From Blastococcus sp. TF02-09 (GTDB lineage: Bacteria > Actinomycetota > Actinomycetes > Mycobacteriales > Geodermatophilaceae): a DNA stretch of 64,000 nucleotides. The stretch is from contig NZ_QOHH01000002.1 in the NCBI RefSeq assembly GCF_003319105.1, forward strand, positions 248,001 to 312,000, read 5' to 3'. A program made the translations under genes and the position numbers. Under the pieces are notes generated by a model. It was not told where the DNA came from, did no database searches, and was given only the letters and a program-made list of their open reading frames with translations. Below are positions 36,894-46,705 of the stretch, one piece after another; the first letter of the stretch is position 1; each line of letters begins with the position of its first letter.

Positions 36894-37708
36894 CACGACC
36901 CCTTCGGTGGGACGAGCTGGAAGTAGATCGCCGTCATCACCAGGTTCACCGCGAACAGCAGGATGAAGGTGATGACGACGGACTGGTTCACCGCGTCACC
37001 GACGCCCTTGGGGCCGCCTCCTGCGTTGAGCCCCTTGTAGGACGCGACGATGCCGGCGATGAGCCCGAACACCAGCGCCTTGGTCTCCGACGCCCAGAAG
37101 TCCTCGATCTGGGCCAGGGCGCTGAACGACGACAGGTAGGCGCCCGGTGTGCCGCCCTGCAGCACCACGTTGAAGAAGTAGCCGCCGGCGACGCCGACAA
37201 CGCTGACCAGGCCGTTGAGCAGGACCGCCACCAGCATGGCGGCGAGCACCCGGGGGACGACGAGGCGCTGGATGGGGCTGATGCCCAGCACCTCCATCGC
37301 GTCGATCTCGTCGCGGATCTTGCGGGCGCCCAGGTCGGCGCAGATGGCCGAGCCACCCGCGCCGGCGATCAGCAGGGCGGTGACGATGGGGCTGGCCTCG
37401 CGCAGCACGGCGAGGACCGACGCCGACCCGGTGAACGACTGGGCGCCGAGCTGCCGGGTGAGCGATCCCAGCTGCAGGGCGATCACTGCGCCGAACGGGA
37501 TCGCCACCAGCGCCGTGGGGATGATCGTCACGCTCGCGACGAACCAGGCCTGCTGGATGAACTCGCGCAGCTGGAACGGCCGCTTGGGCAGGGCCTTGAG
37601 GACGTCGAGCGCGAAGGCGAAGAGATCGCCGCTGGCGGCCAGCGGGCGGGTGGGCGAGAACCGCCCGTCGAGCAGGCCGGGGGCCTTCGGCTCCTCGGTG
37701 GTGCTCAC
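36893..37708 (-). CDS. yrbEA: ABC transporter permease, YrbEA (MlaE family)
   Basis: A 271-residue MlaE-type permease with motif RDEIDAMEVLGISPIQRLVVPRVLA, the coupling helix equivalent, and about five transmembrane helices, for example VTIIPTALVAIPFGAVIAL and VITFILLFAVNLVMTAIYF. It overlaps mkl by four bases (ATGA) and is followed immediately by yrbEB. Order mkl-yrbEA-yrbEB-mceA-F is that of a self-contained Mce transporter. Confidence 0.93.
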   Translation of the reverse strand: MSTTEEPKAPGLLDGRFSPTRPLAASGDLFAFALDVLKALPKRPFQLREFIQQAWFVASVTIIPTALVAIPFGAVIALQLGSLTRQLGAQSFTGSASVLAVLREASPIVTALLIAGAGGSAICADLGARKIRDEIDAMEVLGISPIQRLVVPRVLAAMLVAVLLNGLVSVVGVAGGYFFNVVLQGGTPGAYLSSFSALAQIEDFWASETKALVFGLIAGIVASYKGLNAGGGPKGVGDAVNQSVVITFILLFAVNLVMTAIYFQLVPPKGS

Positions 37709-38826
37709 GAGCCGCCGCCCGACCGGGGCAGCACGGCGGTGGCGGAGGCGCCGGCCTCGGGCGCCCAGTGCCGTCCGCCCTGGCCCGCCGTGGGCTCGAA
37801 GACGCCGGCGTCGGCCTGCGCGAGCAGCTCCTCGGGCAGCGACTGGCGGATCGCGGCCTGCGTCGTCTCGTCGAACTCGTGCAGCATTCGCGCGACGCGC
37901 TCCTGCCGGCGGCGCTCGGCCTTGCGCTCGGGCAGCCCCTCGGACGGGATCAGCTGCGGCGGGACGGCGTCGCCACCGCTGGCCCCCTTCGGGCCGACGC
38001 CGTTGTGCGAGTCGCCGCCGCGGGCTTCCAGGGCGGCCATCTCGGCCTCGACCTGGGCGACGTCCTTCTCCTCGCTCATCCCGATCGGCCCCTCGCGGCG
38101 GCCGTTGAGGAACTGCCGGACCACGGGCTCCTGCGAGGTGAGCAGCTGCTCGCGCGGGCCGAACATGACCAGGTTCTTGCGGAACAGCAGCCCGAGGTTG
38201 TCCGGCACCGTCCGGGCCGTGCCGATGTCGTGGGTGACGATGAGGAAGGTGGCGTCGATCTGCGCGTTCAGGTCGACGATCAGCTGGTTGAGGTAGGCCA
38301 CGCGGACGGGGTCGAGACCGGAGTCCGGCTCGTCGAACAGGATGATCTCGGGGTCGAGCACCAGGGCCCGGGCCAGGCCGGCGCGTTTGCGCATACCGCC
38401 GGAGATCTCACCGGGGAGCTTCCCCTCGGCACCCTGCAGGCCGACCATGTCCATCTTCTCGAGGACGATGGACCTGACCTCGGACTCGCTCTTCCGCGTG
38501 TGCTCCCGCAGCGGGAAGGCGATGTTGTCGAAGAGGTTCATGGACCCGAACAGGGCGCCGTCCTGGAACAGCACGCCGAAGAGCTTCCGGATCTCGTAGA
38601 GCTTGTGCTCGCTGGTCCGGACGATGTCGGTGTCCTTGATGACGATCGAGCCCCGCTCGGGCTTCAGCAGGCCGACCAGCGACTTCAGGAACACCGACTT
38701 GCCGGTGCCGGAGGGTCCGAGCAGGACCGAGATCTCCCCCGGCGGCAGGGTCAGGGTGACGTCGCTCCAGATGTTCTGGCTGCCGAACGACTTCGACAGA
38801 CCTTCGACCTCGACTGCGACGCCCAC
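37705..38826 (-). CDS. mkl: Mce transporter ATPase Mkl/MceG-like
   Basis: An ABC ATPase of 373 residues that powers the YrbE permeases. Walker A GPSGTGKS is at 37-44, the signature EISGGMRKRAGLARAL follows, and Walker B is IILFDEPDSGLD. A C-terminal extension of about 120 residues (RREGPIGMSEEKDVAQ onward) is characteristic of MceG/Mkl compared with other ABC ATPases. GTG start at 38826. In M. tuberculosis the orthologue lies unlinked from most mce operons but near rpoB; here it heads the mce operon. It lies 18 bases downstream of a 16-bp palindrome. Confidence 0.92.
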   Translation of the reverse strand: MGVAVEVEGLSKSFGSQNIWSDVTLTLPPGEISVLLGPSGTGKSVFLKSLVGLLKPERGSIVIKDTDIVRTSEHKLYEIRKLFGVLFQDGALFGSMNLFDNIAFPLREHTRKSESEVRSIVLEKMDMVGLQGAEGKLPGEISGGMRKRAGLARALVLDPEIILFDEPDSGLDPVRVAYLNQLIVDLNAQIDATFLIVTHDIGTARTVPDNLGLLFRKNLVMFGPREQLLTSQEPVVRQFLNGRREGPIGMSEEKDVAQVEAEMAALEARGGDSHNGVGPKGASGGDAVPPQLIPSEGLPERKAERRRQERVARMLHEFDETTQAAIRQSLPEELLAQADAGVFEPTAGQGGRHWAPEAGASATAVLPRSGGGS

Positions 38827-38844
38827 GATCCCCGCCTCCCCGTT

Positions 38845-38860
38845 CCGGTACTAGTACCGG
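38845..38860 (-). promoter_or_regulatory. 16-bp palindrome CCGGTACTAGTACCGG before mkl
   Basis: A perfect 16-base palindrome ends 19 bases before the mkl start codon. Its symmetry and position fit an operator for a dimeric repressor of the mce operon. It contains no ribosome binding site. Confidence 0.5.
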
Positions 38861-38976
38861 GTCCCCGCCCCGCCGCATCGACGAGCCCCGGCAGTGTGCT
38901 GCACCACAGCCGGACACGCATCCGGAACGTCGTGCGCACTCTGGCAACTCGTCGATAACGACCACGCCGGCGACAG

Positions 38977-39004
38977 GTTACGTGTGTCACGCCTTTTACG
39001 TGAC
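38977..39004. promoter_or_regulatory. Cluster of GTNAC pentamers upstream of mkl
   Basis: GTTAC (38977), GTCAC (38986) and GTGAC (39000) occur within 28 bases; the segments around the first and third share TTACGTG exactly, 18 bases apart. GTNAC direct repeats resemble response-regulator sites such as those described for MtrA, but the spacing is not exact. Confidence 0.3.
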
Positions 39005-39063
39005 CCGGGTCTCCATCTAGTTCCTCCGGCGGTGCTCGGCGTTCCCTCGCTCAGGGGACGCGA

Positions 39064-39097
39064 CAGGGGCCGCCCTCCCGAAGGAGGACGGCCCCTG
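39064..39097 (-). terminator. rplJL terminator with UUCG loop
   Basis: A 15-bp stem with one mismatch (39064-39078 and 39083-39097), whose loop reads TTCG closed by C-G on the minus strand, an exceptionally stable tetraloop. It lies about 90 bases past the rplL stop and before mkl, so it probably separates ribosomal and mce transcription. Confidence 0.75.
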
Positions 39098-39187
39098 TGC
39101 GGCGAAGCCGCGAGGCGACGCCATGGAACGGCCGCGGCGCAGGGACCCGGGCCTAGCGGAGCGAGGGCTGGGGGGCGCCGGGGTCCT

Positions 39188-39580
39188 TTACTTGACGGTG
39201 ACGGTGGCGCCGGCGCCCTCGAGGGCGGCCTTGGCCTTGTCCGCAGCGTCCTTGGCGACCTTCTCCAGGACCGGCTTCGGCGCGTTGTCGACCAGGTCCT
39301 TGGCCTCCTTGAGGCCGAGCGAGGTCAGGCCGCGCACCTCCTTGATGACCTGTATCTTCTTGTCACCGGCGGACTCGAGGATGACGTCGAACTCGTCCTG
39401 CTCGGCAGCGGCCTCGGCACCGCCACCGCCGCCACCGGCGGCCGGGGCGGCCGCGACGGCCACGGGAGCAGCAGCGGTGACCTCGAAGGTCTCCTCGAAC
39501 TGCTTCACGAAGTCGGACAGCTCGAGGAGGGTCATCTCCTTGAACGCGTCGAGCAGCTCTGCACTGGAAAGCTTGGCCAT
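39188..39580 (-). CDS. rplL: 50S ribosomal protein L7/L12
   Basis: L7/L12 forms the flexible stalk that recruits GTPase factors. The 130-residue product has the N-terminal dimerisation domain ([32 protein letters not shown]), an Ala/Gly/Pro hinge and the C-terminal domain with [24 protein letters not shown]. It is 17 bases downstream of rplJ, as in other bacteria, and is followed by a strong terminator. Confidence 0.98.
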   Translation of the reverse strand: MAKLSSAELLDAFKEMTLLELSDFVKQFEETFEVTAAAPVAVAAAPAAGGGGGGAEAAAEQDEFDVILESAGDKKIQVIKEVRGLTSLGLKEAKDLVDNAPKPVLEKVAKDAADKAKAALEGAGATVTVK

Positions 39581-39597
39581 GTCGATCTCCTTCTGGG

Positions 39598-40215
39598 TCA
39601 GTCGTCGCTGGCCGCGTCGGCGGCGGCAGCGTCGGTCTCGGGGGTGGTGTCAGCAGCAGGTGCGTCGTCGGCGGCAGGAGCGGCCTCGGCAGCCGGGGCG
39701 TCGGCGGCCTTCTTCTCCTGCAGCGCAGCGGCGAGGCGGGCGACCTGCGACAGCGGGGCCTGGAAGAGCCCGGCAGCCTTGGTCAGGTTGCCCTTCATCG
39801 CGCCGGCCAGCTTGGCCAGCAGGACCTCACGGGGCTCGACGTCGGCGAGGCGGGTGACCTCGGAGGCGTCGACCGGTCGGCCGTCGACCACGCCGCCCTT
39901 GACGACGAGCAGCGGGTTGGCCCGCGCGAAGTCGCGAAGGGCCTTGGCGCCCTCGACCGGGTCGCCCTCGATGAAGGCGATCGCGGTGGGACCGGTGAGC
40001 AGCGGGGCCAGCTCCGTGAAGCCGACCGAGTCCGCCGCCCGCTTCGTCAGGGTGTTCTTGACGACCGCGTAGCTGCTGCCCGCACCGAGGGAACGACGCA
40101 GCTCGGTCAGCTGCGCCACGGTCAGCCCGCGGTACTCGGTGAGCACCGCCGCACTCGAGTTCTGGAACCGCTCGGTGATCTCGTCGATCACCGCGGCCTT
40201 CGCCTGCGTGGGCAT
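39598..40215 (-). CDS. rplJ: 50S ribosomal protein L10
   Basis: L10 anchors the L7/L12 stalk to the ribosome and in many bacteria represses its own mRNA by binding the leader. The 205-residue product starts [33 protein letters not shown] and has a C-terminal Ala/Asp/Glu-rich tail of about 35 residues. The ATG at 40215 was chosen over an upstream reading without homology. The 300-base gap before it is in the right place for an L10 leader structure. Confidence 0.97.
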   Translation of the reverse strand: MPTQAKAAVIDEITERFQNSSAAVLTEYRGLTVAQLTELRRSLGAGSSYAVVKNTLTKRAADSVGFTELAPLLTGPTAIAFIEGDPVEGAKALRDFARANPLLVVKGGVVDGRPVDASEVTRLADVEPREVLLAKLAGAMKGNLTKAAGLFQAPLSQVARLAAALQEKKAADAPAAEAAPAADDAPAADTTPETDAAAADAASDD

Positions 40216-40515
40216 GGGCCTCCTCTCGTCTGTCGGGCGACCACTGGCCATCGCACGAGCGCGGGCGATCGGGTGCCCCGGAGACGAGGAACGCCCCGGC
40301 GCAGGCGCACGGGGCGAGAGGCGGGCGCACGGGCCCGCCGATCGAACCGTCCTCCTGCGCGGGCCGCCCGGAACTCCGGGACCTTCGATCGCACGCGGAC
40401 GTGCGACGACCAGCGGTCGTGGGGGGAACGACGACAAGGGTACGCGATACGACGACGGCCCCGCCGCGCAGGTGCGCAGCGGGGCCGTCGTGAGGTGCTG
40501 GGAAGGCGGTCCTCC
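40216..40515 (-). other. rplJ leader region
   Basis: A 300-base gap between rplA and rplJ. It contains the rplA terminator (40452-40491) and a structured G+C-rich stretch before rplJ, the place where the autoregulatory L10 leader normally lies. I could not confirm the leader fold by eye. A TACCCT -10-like hexamer is at 40438-40443 without a good -35. Confidence 0.45.
40452..40491 (-). terminator. rplKA terminator
   Basis: A 13-bp perfect stem (40452-40464 with 40479-40491), whose inner 14 bases can themselves pair (GCGCA with TGCGC), giving one long hairpin. It begins 25 bases past the rplA stop. Confidence 0.7.
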
Positions 40516-41235
40516 TTACGCGGAAGGCTCGTCCGCCAGCATGTTGCGGGTGCGGTTCGGGTCGACCGGGATGCCGGGGCCCATCGTCGTCGAGATGGTG
40601 ACCTTCTTGACGTAGCGGCCCTTGGCCGACGACGGCTTGGCGCGCAGCACCTCGTCGAGGGCGGCCGCGTAGTTCTCGACCAGCTTCTCCTGGTCGAAGG
40701 AGGCCTTGCCGATGACCAGGTGCAGGTTGGCCTGCTTGTCGACGCGGAAGTTGATCTTCCCGCCCTTGATGTCGTTGACCGCCTTGGTGACGTCGGGGGT
40801 CACGGTGCCGGTCTTCGGGTTCGGCATCAGGCCGCGGGGGCCGAGGATGCGGGCGATCCGACCGACCTTGGCCATCTGGTCCGGTGTCGCGATGGCGGCG
40901 TCGAAGTCGAGGAAGCCGCCCTGGATGCGCTCGATCAGGTCGTCGGACCCGACGACGTCGGCGCCGGCGGCCTCGGCCTCGGCGGCCTTGTCACCGGTCG
41001 CGAAGACGATGACGCGGGCGGTCTTGCCGGTGCCGTGGGGCAGGTTGACCGTGCCGCGGACCATCTGGTCGGCCTTGCGCGGGTCGACGCCGAGGCGCAT
41101 CGCGACCTCGACGGTGGCGTCGTAGGACGTCGTCGACGTCTCCTTCGCCAGCGCGGCGGCCTGGAGCGGGCTGTACAGGGTGGCGCGGTCGACCTTGTCG
41201 GCCACCGCGCGGTACTTCTTGCCGTGCTTCGCCAT
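40516..41235 (-). CDS. rplA: 50S ribosomal protein L1
   Basis: L1 forms the mobile stalk that guides deacylated tRNA from the E site; in many bacteria it represses the rplK-rplA mRNA. The 239-residue product contains [21 protein letters not shown], the [20 protein letters not shown] region and the conserved [36 protein letters not shown]. Length is standard. It lies 86 bases downstream of rplK. Confidence 0.98.
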   Translation of the reverse strand: MAKHGKKYRAVADKVDRATLYSPLQAAALAKETSTTSYDATVEVAMRLGVDPRKADQMVRGTVNLPHGTGKTARVIVFATGDKAAEAEAAGADVVGSDDLIERIQGGFLDFDAAIATPDQMAKVGRIARILGPRGLMPNPKTGTVTPDVTKAVNDIKGGKINFRVDKQANLHLVIGKASFDQEKLVENYAAALDEVLRAKPSSAKGRYVKKVTISTTMGPGIPVDPNRTRNMLADEPSA

Positions 41236-41321
41236 GGTGGTTCCTCTCGCGGGGTCAGTGACCCCGATCGTGTGGTGAACGGGCCTGGCGGGGCCCTCCC
41301 ACTGCTTCAGGTGGAGCTGGT

Positions 41322-41750
41322 TCAGACGACCGTGATGCCCATCGACCGGGCGGTGCCGGCGATGATCTTCTCGGCGTGGTCGAGGTCGTTGGCGTTGAGG
41401 TCGGCCATCTTGGTGGTGGCGATCTCGCGGACCTGGTCCCGGGTGACCGTGGCGACCTTGGTCTTGTGGGGCTCGCCCGAGCCCTTCTCGACACCGGCGG
41501 CCTTGAGCAGCATGCGCGCGGCCGGCGGGGTCTTGGTGACGAACGTGAACGACCGGTCCTCGAAGACCGAGATCTCGACCGGGATCACGTTGCCGCGCTG
41601 CGACTCGGTCGCGGCGTTGTAGGCCTTGCAGAACTCCATGATGTTGACGCCGTGCTGGCCGAGCGCCGGACCCACGGGCGGCGCGGGGGTGGCCGCACCG
41701 GCGTTGATCTGGAGCTTGATGACCGCGGTCAACCGCTTCCTGGGGGGCAT
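41322..41750 (-). CDS. rplK: 50S ribosomal protein L11
   Basis: L11 binds the GTPase-associated region of 23S rRNA and mediates RelA-dependent stringent signalling and thiopeptide sensitivity. The 142-residue product has the Pro-rich N-terminus [28 protein letters not shown] and the C-terminal ARSMGITVV. Length is standard. It lies 44 bases after nusG. Confidence 0.98.
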   Translation of the reverse strand: MPPRKRLTAVIKLQINAGAATPAPPVGPALGQHGVNIMEFCKAYNAATESQRGNVIPVEISVFEDRSFTFVTKTPPAARMLLKAAGVEKGSGEPHKTKVATVTRDQVREIATTKMADLNANDLDHAEKIIAGTARSMGITVV

Positions 41751-41794
41751 GACTTCCTTCTATCGGTGGTGGATCAGCTGGCGCGCCGGGGCGC

Positions 41795-42703
41795 TCAGAT
41801 CTTGGAGACCTGGTTGAACGACAGCTCGACGGGCGTCTCGCGGCCGAAGATGGAGACGAGCACCTGCAGCTTCTGCTGCTCGGCGTTGATCTCGTTGATG
41901 GTGGCGGGCAGCGTCGCGAAGGGCCCGTCCATGACGGTGACCGACTCGCCGACCTCGAAGTCCACGAGCGCGGCGGGTGCGGCCGCGGCCGGGGTGGCCT
42001 CGCCGCCGGAGGCGCGGGCGGCCTGCGGGGCGGTGGCCGGGACGAGGATCTTGACGACCTCGTCCAGGGTGAGCGGCGAGGGCTTGGAGGTGGCGCCGAC
42101 GAACCCGGTGACCCCGGGGGTGTTGCGCACGGCGCCCCACGACTCGTCGTTGAGCTCCATGCGCACCAGCAGGTATCCGGGCAGCACCTTGCGGTTGACC
42201 TGGGCGCGCTTGCCGTTCTTGATCTCGGTGACCTCCTCGGTGGGCACCTCGATCTGGTAGATGTAGTCCTCCACGTCGAGGGACTGGATGCGCGCCTCGA
42301 GGTTGGTCTTCACCTTGTTCTCGTAGCCGGCGTAGCTGTGCACGACGTACCAGTCGCCAGGCGCGATCCGCAGCGCCTTCTTCATCGCCTCGGCCGGGTC
42401 CTCGTCCTCCTCGACGGCGGGCACGTCCGAGGACGTGTCCGGCTCGGTGAGCGGGTCGCTGGCCAGGGTGTCGGGGTCGCCGGACTCGATCTCGGGCGTC
42501 GCGTCGGCGATCTCGGTGGTCGGCACGATCTCGGCGTCGTCGTCGATCGCCAGGTCGGTGGTGTCGCTGGAGCCCTCGGCGGAGCCGGTCTCACCCACGC
42601 CGGTCTCGACGTCGGCGGTGCCGCGCTGCTCGAAGCGGGCGTCGTCCAGGTCGATGCCTTCGACCGCGCTGTCGGTCTCGAAGGGCTCACGGGGGTCGGT
42701 CAC
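41795..42703 (-). CDS. nusG: Transcription factor NusG with acidic extension
   Basis: NusG binds RNA polymerase beta' and links it to Rho, S10 and the ribosome. The 302-residue product has an unusually acidic N-terminal tail of about 112 residues, then the NGN domain ([24 protein letters not shown] to [28 protein letters not shown]) and a KOW domain ([24 protein letters not shown]). GTG start. E. coli NusG has 181 residues; long acidic tails are common in actinobacterial NusG. It follows secE by 44 bases. Confidence 0.97.
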   Translation of the reverse strand: MTDPREPFETDSAVEGIDLDDARFEQRGTADVETGVGETGSAEGSSDTTDLAIDDDAEIVPTTEIADATPEIESGDPDTLASDPLTEPDTSSDVPAVEEDEDPAEAMKKALRIAPGDWYVVHSYAGYENKVKTNLEARIQSLDVEDYIYQIEVPTEEVTEIKNGKRAQVNRKVLPGYLLVRMELNDESWGAVRNTPGVTGFVGATSKPSPLTLDEVVKILVPATAPQAARASGGEATPAAAAPAALVDFEVGESVTVMDGPFATLPATINEINAEQQKLQVLVSIFGRETPVELSFNQVSKI

Positions 42704-42747
42704 AGGTTTCTCTTCCTTGTCGGATGGCGTGCGGGCGCGGGCGGAGG

Positions 42748-43266
42748 TCAGCCGAAGACGGCGATCACGCCCCGGGAGAAGAGCAGGTCCATCCCGGCGA
42801 CCAGCGCGACCATGAACGCCACGAAGACGATGACCACGGTCGTGTAGGTGATCAGCTCCCGCCGGCCCGGCCAGATGACCTTCCGCAGCTCGGCGATGAC
42901 CTCGCGGAGGAACCGGCCGATGGAGCGCTTGCGCCGGATCTCGTCGGCGCGCGCACGCTCGGCCGCGGCCCGCGACCGGGTGCCCGCACCCTCACGACCC
43001 GCGGGCCGGGAGGCCGAGCGCGCCGCACGGCGGCTGCCCGACCCCTCCGGCTCGTCGTCGTCCTCGGCGGTGATCCGCCCACCCCGGCGACGAGCCGGGG
43101 TGGCGACGACCTTGTCCTCCTCGGTCGCGGCGTCGGCGGCCACCGCGTCCTCGGCCGCCTCGAGCTCCGCGGCGTCGTCGACACCAGGGGCCTCGCGGTC
43201 GAGCTGCTCGTCGGTGAGCTCGGGGTCGCGAGGGTCGTCCTCGCGTCCCGGCTTCTCGTCGCTCAC
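42748..43266 (-). CDS. secE: Preprotein translocase subunit SecE
   Basis: SecE clamps and stabilises SecY. The 172-residue product has a long cytoplasmic tail (acidic to about residue 75, then Arg/Ala-rich), an amphipathic helix ([22 protein letters not shown], the conserved SecE core) and a single C-terminal transmembrane helix ([22 protein letters not shown]). GTG start. It lies between tRNA-Trp and nusG, the standard actinobacterial order. Confidence 0.96.
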   Translation of the reverse strand: MSDEKPGREDDPRDPELTDEQLDREAPGVDDAAELEAAEDAVAADAATEEDKVVATPARRRGGRITAEDDDEPEGSGSRRAARSASRPAGREGAGTRSRAAAERARADEIRRKRSIGRFLREVIAELRKVIWPGRRELITYTTVVIVFVAFMVALVAGMDLLFSRGVIAVFG

Positions 43267-43338
43267 TGCGCCTCGCTCGCCTCGTGGTGGCGGTCGCTCG
43301 GGTGAGCGACCGGTGGTCGGTCGGTTCCTGCCGTGCGG

Positions 43339-43414
<76 letters not shown>

Positions 43415-43611
43415 CTGCCCCTGGACGGGGCCCGGGGCCGCCTGCCTCACCACGGCAGCGCGGGGCCTCGCAGAGGTTCCGAGGCACGCCGGTGGCGGGG
43501 TCAGCTGCCCCAGGACGGCCAGTGTACGGGACCGCGGCGGGGTGCAGCCAACGTCCCACCCGAGGCGCACGAGGACGGGTGCGAGCCCGCCGACTTTGAC
43601 ACGATGGGGCC

Positions 43612-44865
43612 ATGACCGCCGTGTCGCCGGACTCCGCCCTGTCCTCCTCCGAGCTGCCGCCCGCCCAGCGGCGCATCTCCCGCCGCATCGCTGGCATCGC
43701 CGAGTCGGCGACGCTCGCGGTCGACGCCAAGGCCAAGGCGCTGCAGGCCGCAGGCAAGCCCGTCATCGGCTTCGGCGCCGGGGAGCCGGACTTCCCGACG
43801 CCGGACTACATCGTCGAGGCGGCCGTCGCGGCCGCCCGGAAGCCGGCGATGCACCGCTACACCCCGGCCGGCGGCCTGCCGGCCCTCAAGGAGGCGATCG
43901 TCGCCAAGACCGCCCGCGACTCCGGCCTCCAGGTCACCCCCGCGCAGGTGCTCGTGACCAACGGCGGCAAGCAGGCCGTCTACGAGGCCCTGGCCACGAT
44001 GCTGGACCCGGGCGACGAGGTGCTGCTGCCCGCTCCCTTCTGGACCACCTACCCCGAGGCGATCCGGCTGGCCGGCGGCGTCCCGGTGCCGGTCGTGGCC
44101 GACGAGCAGAGCGGCTACCTGGTGTCTGCCGCGCAGCTCGAGGCGGCCCGCACGCCGCGCACCAAGGTGCTGCTCTTCTGCTCCCCGTCGAACCCGACCG
44201 GTGCGGTCTACCCGCCCGAGCAGGTCGAGGAGATCGGCCGCTGGGCGCTGGAGGCCGGCCTCTGGGTGCTCACCGACGAGATCTACGAGCACCTGACCTA
44301 CGGCGGGGCCACGGCTCCCTCGATGCCGGTCGTCGTCCCCGAGCTGGCCGACCGCTGCGTCGTCGTCAACGGGGTGGCCAAGACCTACGCGATGACCGGC
44401 TGGCGGGTCGGCTGGGTCGTCGGGCCGGCCGACGTCGTCAAGGCCGCGACCAACCTGCAGTCGCACGCCACCTCCAACGTGGCCAACGTGTCGCAGGCCG
44501 CGGCGATCGCGGCGCTCACCGGCGACCTCTCGGCGGTGGCGTCCATGCGGGAGGCCTTCGACCGGCGCCGCCGGACGATCGTCTCGATGCTCCGGGAGAT
44601 CCCGGGGGTCGCCTGCCCCGAGCCGCAGGGCGCGTTCTACGTCTACCCCTCGGTCAAGGGACTGCTCGGCCGGTCGATCGGCGGGCGGACGGCGGAGACC
44701 AGCGTGGAGCTGGCCGAGCTGATCCTGGAGCAGGCCGAGGTGGCCGTCGTGCCAGGTGAGGCGTTCGGAACCCCGGGCTACGTGCGGATGTCCTACGCCC
44801 TCGGCGACGACGACCTGGTCGAGGGCGTCGGCCGGATCCAGCGCCTGCTGGCCGGCGCCGACTAA
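43612..44865 (+). CDS. aspC: Aspartate aminotransferase, class I fold
   Basis: A 417-residue PLP-dependent aminotransferase that interconverts aspartate/2-oxoglutarate and oxaloacetate/glutamate. It has the substrate-domain motif [30 protein letters not shown] ([14 protein letters not shown]), Lys257 in [16 protein letters not shown] as the Schiff-base lysine, and the carboxylate-binding arginine in GYVRMSYA. A weak CACGAT -10-like hexamer lies 8 bases upstream of the ATG, suggesting a leaderless message. Its stop codon overlaps that of the convergent peptidase gene by four bases. Another class I specificity is possible. Confidence 0.9.
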   Translation: MTAVSPDSALSSSELPPAQRRISRRIAGIAESATLAVDAKAKALQAAGKPVIGFGAGEPDFPTPDYIVEAAVAAARKPAMHRYTPAGGLPALKEAIVAKTARDSGLQVTPAQVLVTNGGKQAVYEALATMLDPGDEVLLPAPFWTTYPEAIRLAGGVPVPVVADEQSGYLVSAAQLEAARTPRTKVLLFCSPSNPTGAVYPPEQVEEIGRWALEAGLWVLTDEIYEHLTYGGATAPSMPVVVPELADRCVVVNGVAKTYAMTGWRVGWVVGPADVVKAATNLQSHATSNVANVSQAAAIAALTGDLSAVASMREAFDRRRRTIVSMLREIPGVACPEPQGAFYVYPSVKGLLGRSIGGRTAETSVELAELILEQAEVAVVPGEAFGTPGYVRMSYALGDDDLVEGVGRIQRLLAGAD

Positions 44866-46280
44866 TCCAAGGCGCCGGCCTCCTCGAGCACCACGCGTGC
44901 CTCGGGGAGATCGGCGAGGGCGTCGGCGACGTCGTCGGGGGTGGCGATGCTCCACGCGGAGCTCTCGACGTAGCAGCGGATGGCCGCGTCGAACGCCTCG
45001 GCCCCGGCCGCCTCGCGGGCCTCCATCAGCGCCGCGCCGCCCTTGCCGTAGACGGAGGCGGCGTACTGCCGTTGGCTGCGGAACTCGTCCATGGCCCCGC
45101 CGACATCGCCCTGCACGCCGCGGGCCCCCTCGAGGGCCTCGGCCGACCCGGGGTCGACGACGGCCTCGGCCCACGTCGCGAACGCCTCGTCCAGCCACGG
45201 GTCGCGGAACTGGGAGTTGCCGACCATCCCGTAGAACCACATGTGCGCCACCTCGTGCACCAGCACCTCGCGGCTGGGTGAGGCCTGCAAGATCGAGCCG
45301 GGGTACTCGATGCCCCCGCCGTAGTCGGGCAGCAGCGGCACGGTGAGCGTCCCGAACGGGAACGGCCCCAGAAACTCCTCGAGGTCGGCGATCGCCTCCC
45401 GGGTGGCCCCGAGCAGCTCCTCCGGCGTCGCCTCGGCCTCCGGCAGGACCCCCACGGTGACCCGGACGCCGTCGGGCGTCGTCGCCTCGGCGGTGGTGAA
45501 CCGCCCGGCGGCGACGCTCACGTCGCGGGCCACCGGCTCCGCCGAGGTCCAGGTGCGCCGTCCCTCGCCGTCGGCCGGGGTCGGCTCGTCCTGGTCGCCG
45601 GTCATCAGCACGGTGAGGTCGGCGGGCGCCGACACCCGCACCGTGGTGTCGGCGGCGGGGCTGGTGGTCGTCTCGCCGGGGACCTCGACGAACGGGTCGC
45701 GCGCCCAGCCGGCGCCCGGCTCCCAGGCGAGCAGCGGGAAGCCGCTGGCCCACCACGAGACGCCGTCGTCGGCGCCGACCCGGTCGAAACCGGCGGACCC
45801 GAGGGTGAGCGTGAAGTCCAGCTCCACCTCGGTGCTCTCCCCCGCCGCGAGCGGCTCGTCCAACGTCACCACGTACGCGCCCCCGGGGTCGGCGGCCGCC
45901 AGCGGCTCGTAGCCCGACCCGGCGACGTCCTCGCCCCGGACGGCGTCCACGACCAGCCGAGCGCCGGTGGCGGCGAGCTCGGGAGCGTTGGGCACCAGCC
46001 GGAAGACCAGCTCCTCGACGTCCAGGTCGGGCGTGAAGACGACGGTCTCCGTCCCGGTCACCGTGCGCAGGTCGTCGGCCAGGCGGAAGTCCAGCGCGAT
46101 CCGCGGGCGGTCGGGATCGGGCTCGGCGCGCTCGTCGCAGCCGGCCGGCCCGGCCTCGCGGGACGACGGGGACGCCGCCGGGGCATCGGCGTCGCGCACG
46201 CCTTCGGCGAAGGAGGTGCACCCGCCGAGCAGCAGCGCCGCGGCGCCGAGGAGAGCGGCGGTGCGGCGCGGCGTGCTCAT
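44862..46280 (-). CDS. Lipoprotein M1 family zinc metallopeptidase
   Basis: A 472-residue secreted lipoprotein aminopeptidase. The signal sequence ends in lipobox LLGGC (Cys21). The M1 signatures are present: GGIEYPG in place of the exopeptidase GAMEN motif, HEVAHMW at 342-348 with zinc ligands His342, His346 and Glu365 (WLDEAF). It is shorter than ordinary M1 enzymes, lacking most of the C-terminal helical domain, as in other actinobacterial lipoprotein M1 peptidases. Its ATG overlaps the stop of the dehydratase gene upstream (ATGA), so it is the third gene of that operon. Substrate unknown. Confidence 0.88.
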   Translation of the reverse strand: MSTPRRTAALLGAAALLLGGCTSFAEGVRDADAPAASPSSREAGPAGCDERAEPDPDRPRIALDFRLADDLRTVTGTETVVFTPDLDVEELVFRLVPNAPELAATGARLVVDAVRGEDVAGSGYEPLAAADPGGAYVVTLDEPLAAGESTEVELDFTLTLGSAGFDRVGADDGVSWWASGFPLLAWEPGAGWARDPFVEVPGETTTSPAADTTVRVSAPADLTVLMTGDQDEPTPADGEGRRTWTSAEPVARDVSVAAGRFTTAEATTPDGVRVTVGVLPEAEATPEELLGATREAIADLEEFLGPFPFGTLTVPLLPDYGGGIEYPGSILQASPSREVLVHEVAHMWFYGMVGNSQFRDPWLDEAFATWAEAVVDPGSAEALEGARGVQGDVGGAMDEFRSQRQYAASVYGKGGAALMEAREAAGAEAFDAAIRCYVESSAWSIATPDDVADALADLPEARVVLEEAGALD

Positions 46281-46705
46281 GGCAGCCGGAGGACCACGCG
46301 GGCCAGGGACAGCACCTTCTCGCCGCCGCTGGTGACGGCGAGGTCCACGCGGACCCGCCCGTCGTCCAGGAGGGCGGCGACGCTGCCGCGGACCGTGATC
46401 TCGGCTCCGTCGTCGTCGTCCGGGACGGGCACCGGCCGGCCGAACCGGACCTGGAACTCCACCAGCGCGGCCGGGTCCTCGGTCCAGTCGGTGACCGCCC
46501 GTCCGGCGAGCGCCATCGTGAACATGCCGTGCGCGATGACCCCGGGGAGCCCCACCTGGGTGGCCACCCGCTCGTTCCAGTGGATCGGGTTGAAGTCGCC
46601 CGAGGCCCCGGCGTAGCGGACCAGGTCGGCGCGGGAGACGCGGTACTGCTGCTCGGGCAGCGCGGTGCCGACGGCGACGTCGGCCAGGCGCACGGGGCCG
46701 CTCAC
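46277..46705 (-). CDS. MaoC-family (R)-3-hydroxyacyl dehydratase, HadB-like
   Basis: A 142-residue hot-dog-fold dehydratase with the catalytic motif GDFNPIHWNERVATQVGLPGVIAHGMF, where the Asp and His form the hydratase 2 dyad. In mycobacteria HadB pairs with HadA or HadC to dehydrate 3-hydroxyacyl-ACP in FAS-II. Its position next to a HadA-like gene, rpmG and the secE/nusG cluster matches the mycobacterial hadABC locus. No third had gene is present. It overlaps the HadA-like gene by four bases. Mycolic acids are not expected in Geodermatophilaceae, so the pathway is uncertain. Confidence 0.85.
   Translation of the reverse strand: MSGPVRLADVAVGTALPEQQYRVSRADLVRYAGASGDFNPIHWNERVATQVGLPGVIAHGMFTMALAGRAVTDWTEDPAALVEFQVRFGRPVPVPDDDDGAEITVRGSVAALLDDGRVRVDLAVTSGGEKVLSLARVVLRLP

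Larger units (their letters stand above)
38827..39187 (-). other. mce operon upstream region
   Basis: The 361 bases between rplL and mkl hold no gene. They contain the rplL terminator (39064-39097), three GTNAC pentamers (38977-39004), and a palindrome close to the mkl start (38845-38860). I found no convincing -35/-10 pair. Confidence 0.55.

Noticed and set aside
43501-46221. 906-residue minus-strand frame across aspC and the M1 peptidase
   Set aside because: It overlaps two well-supported genes in other frames; the amino-acid composition is Arg/Gly-rich noise.
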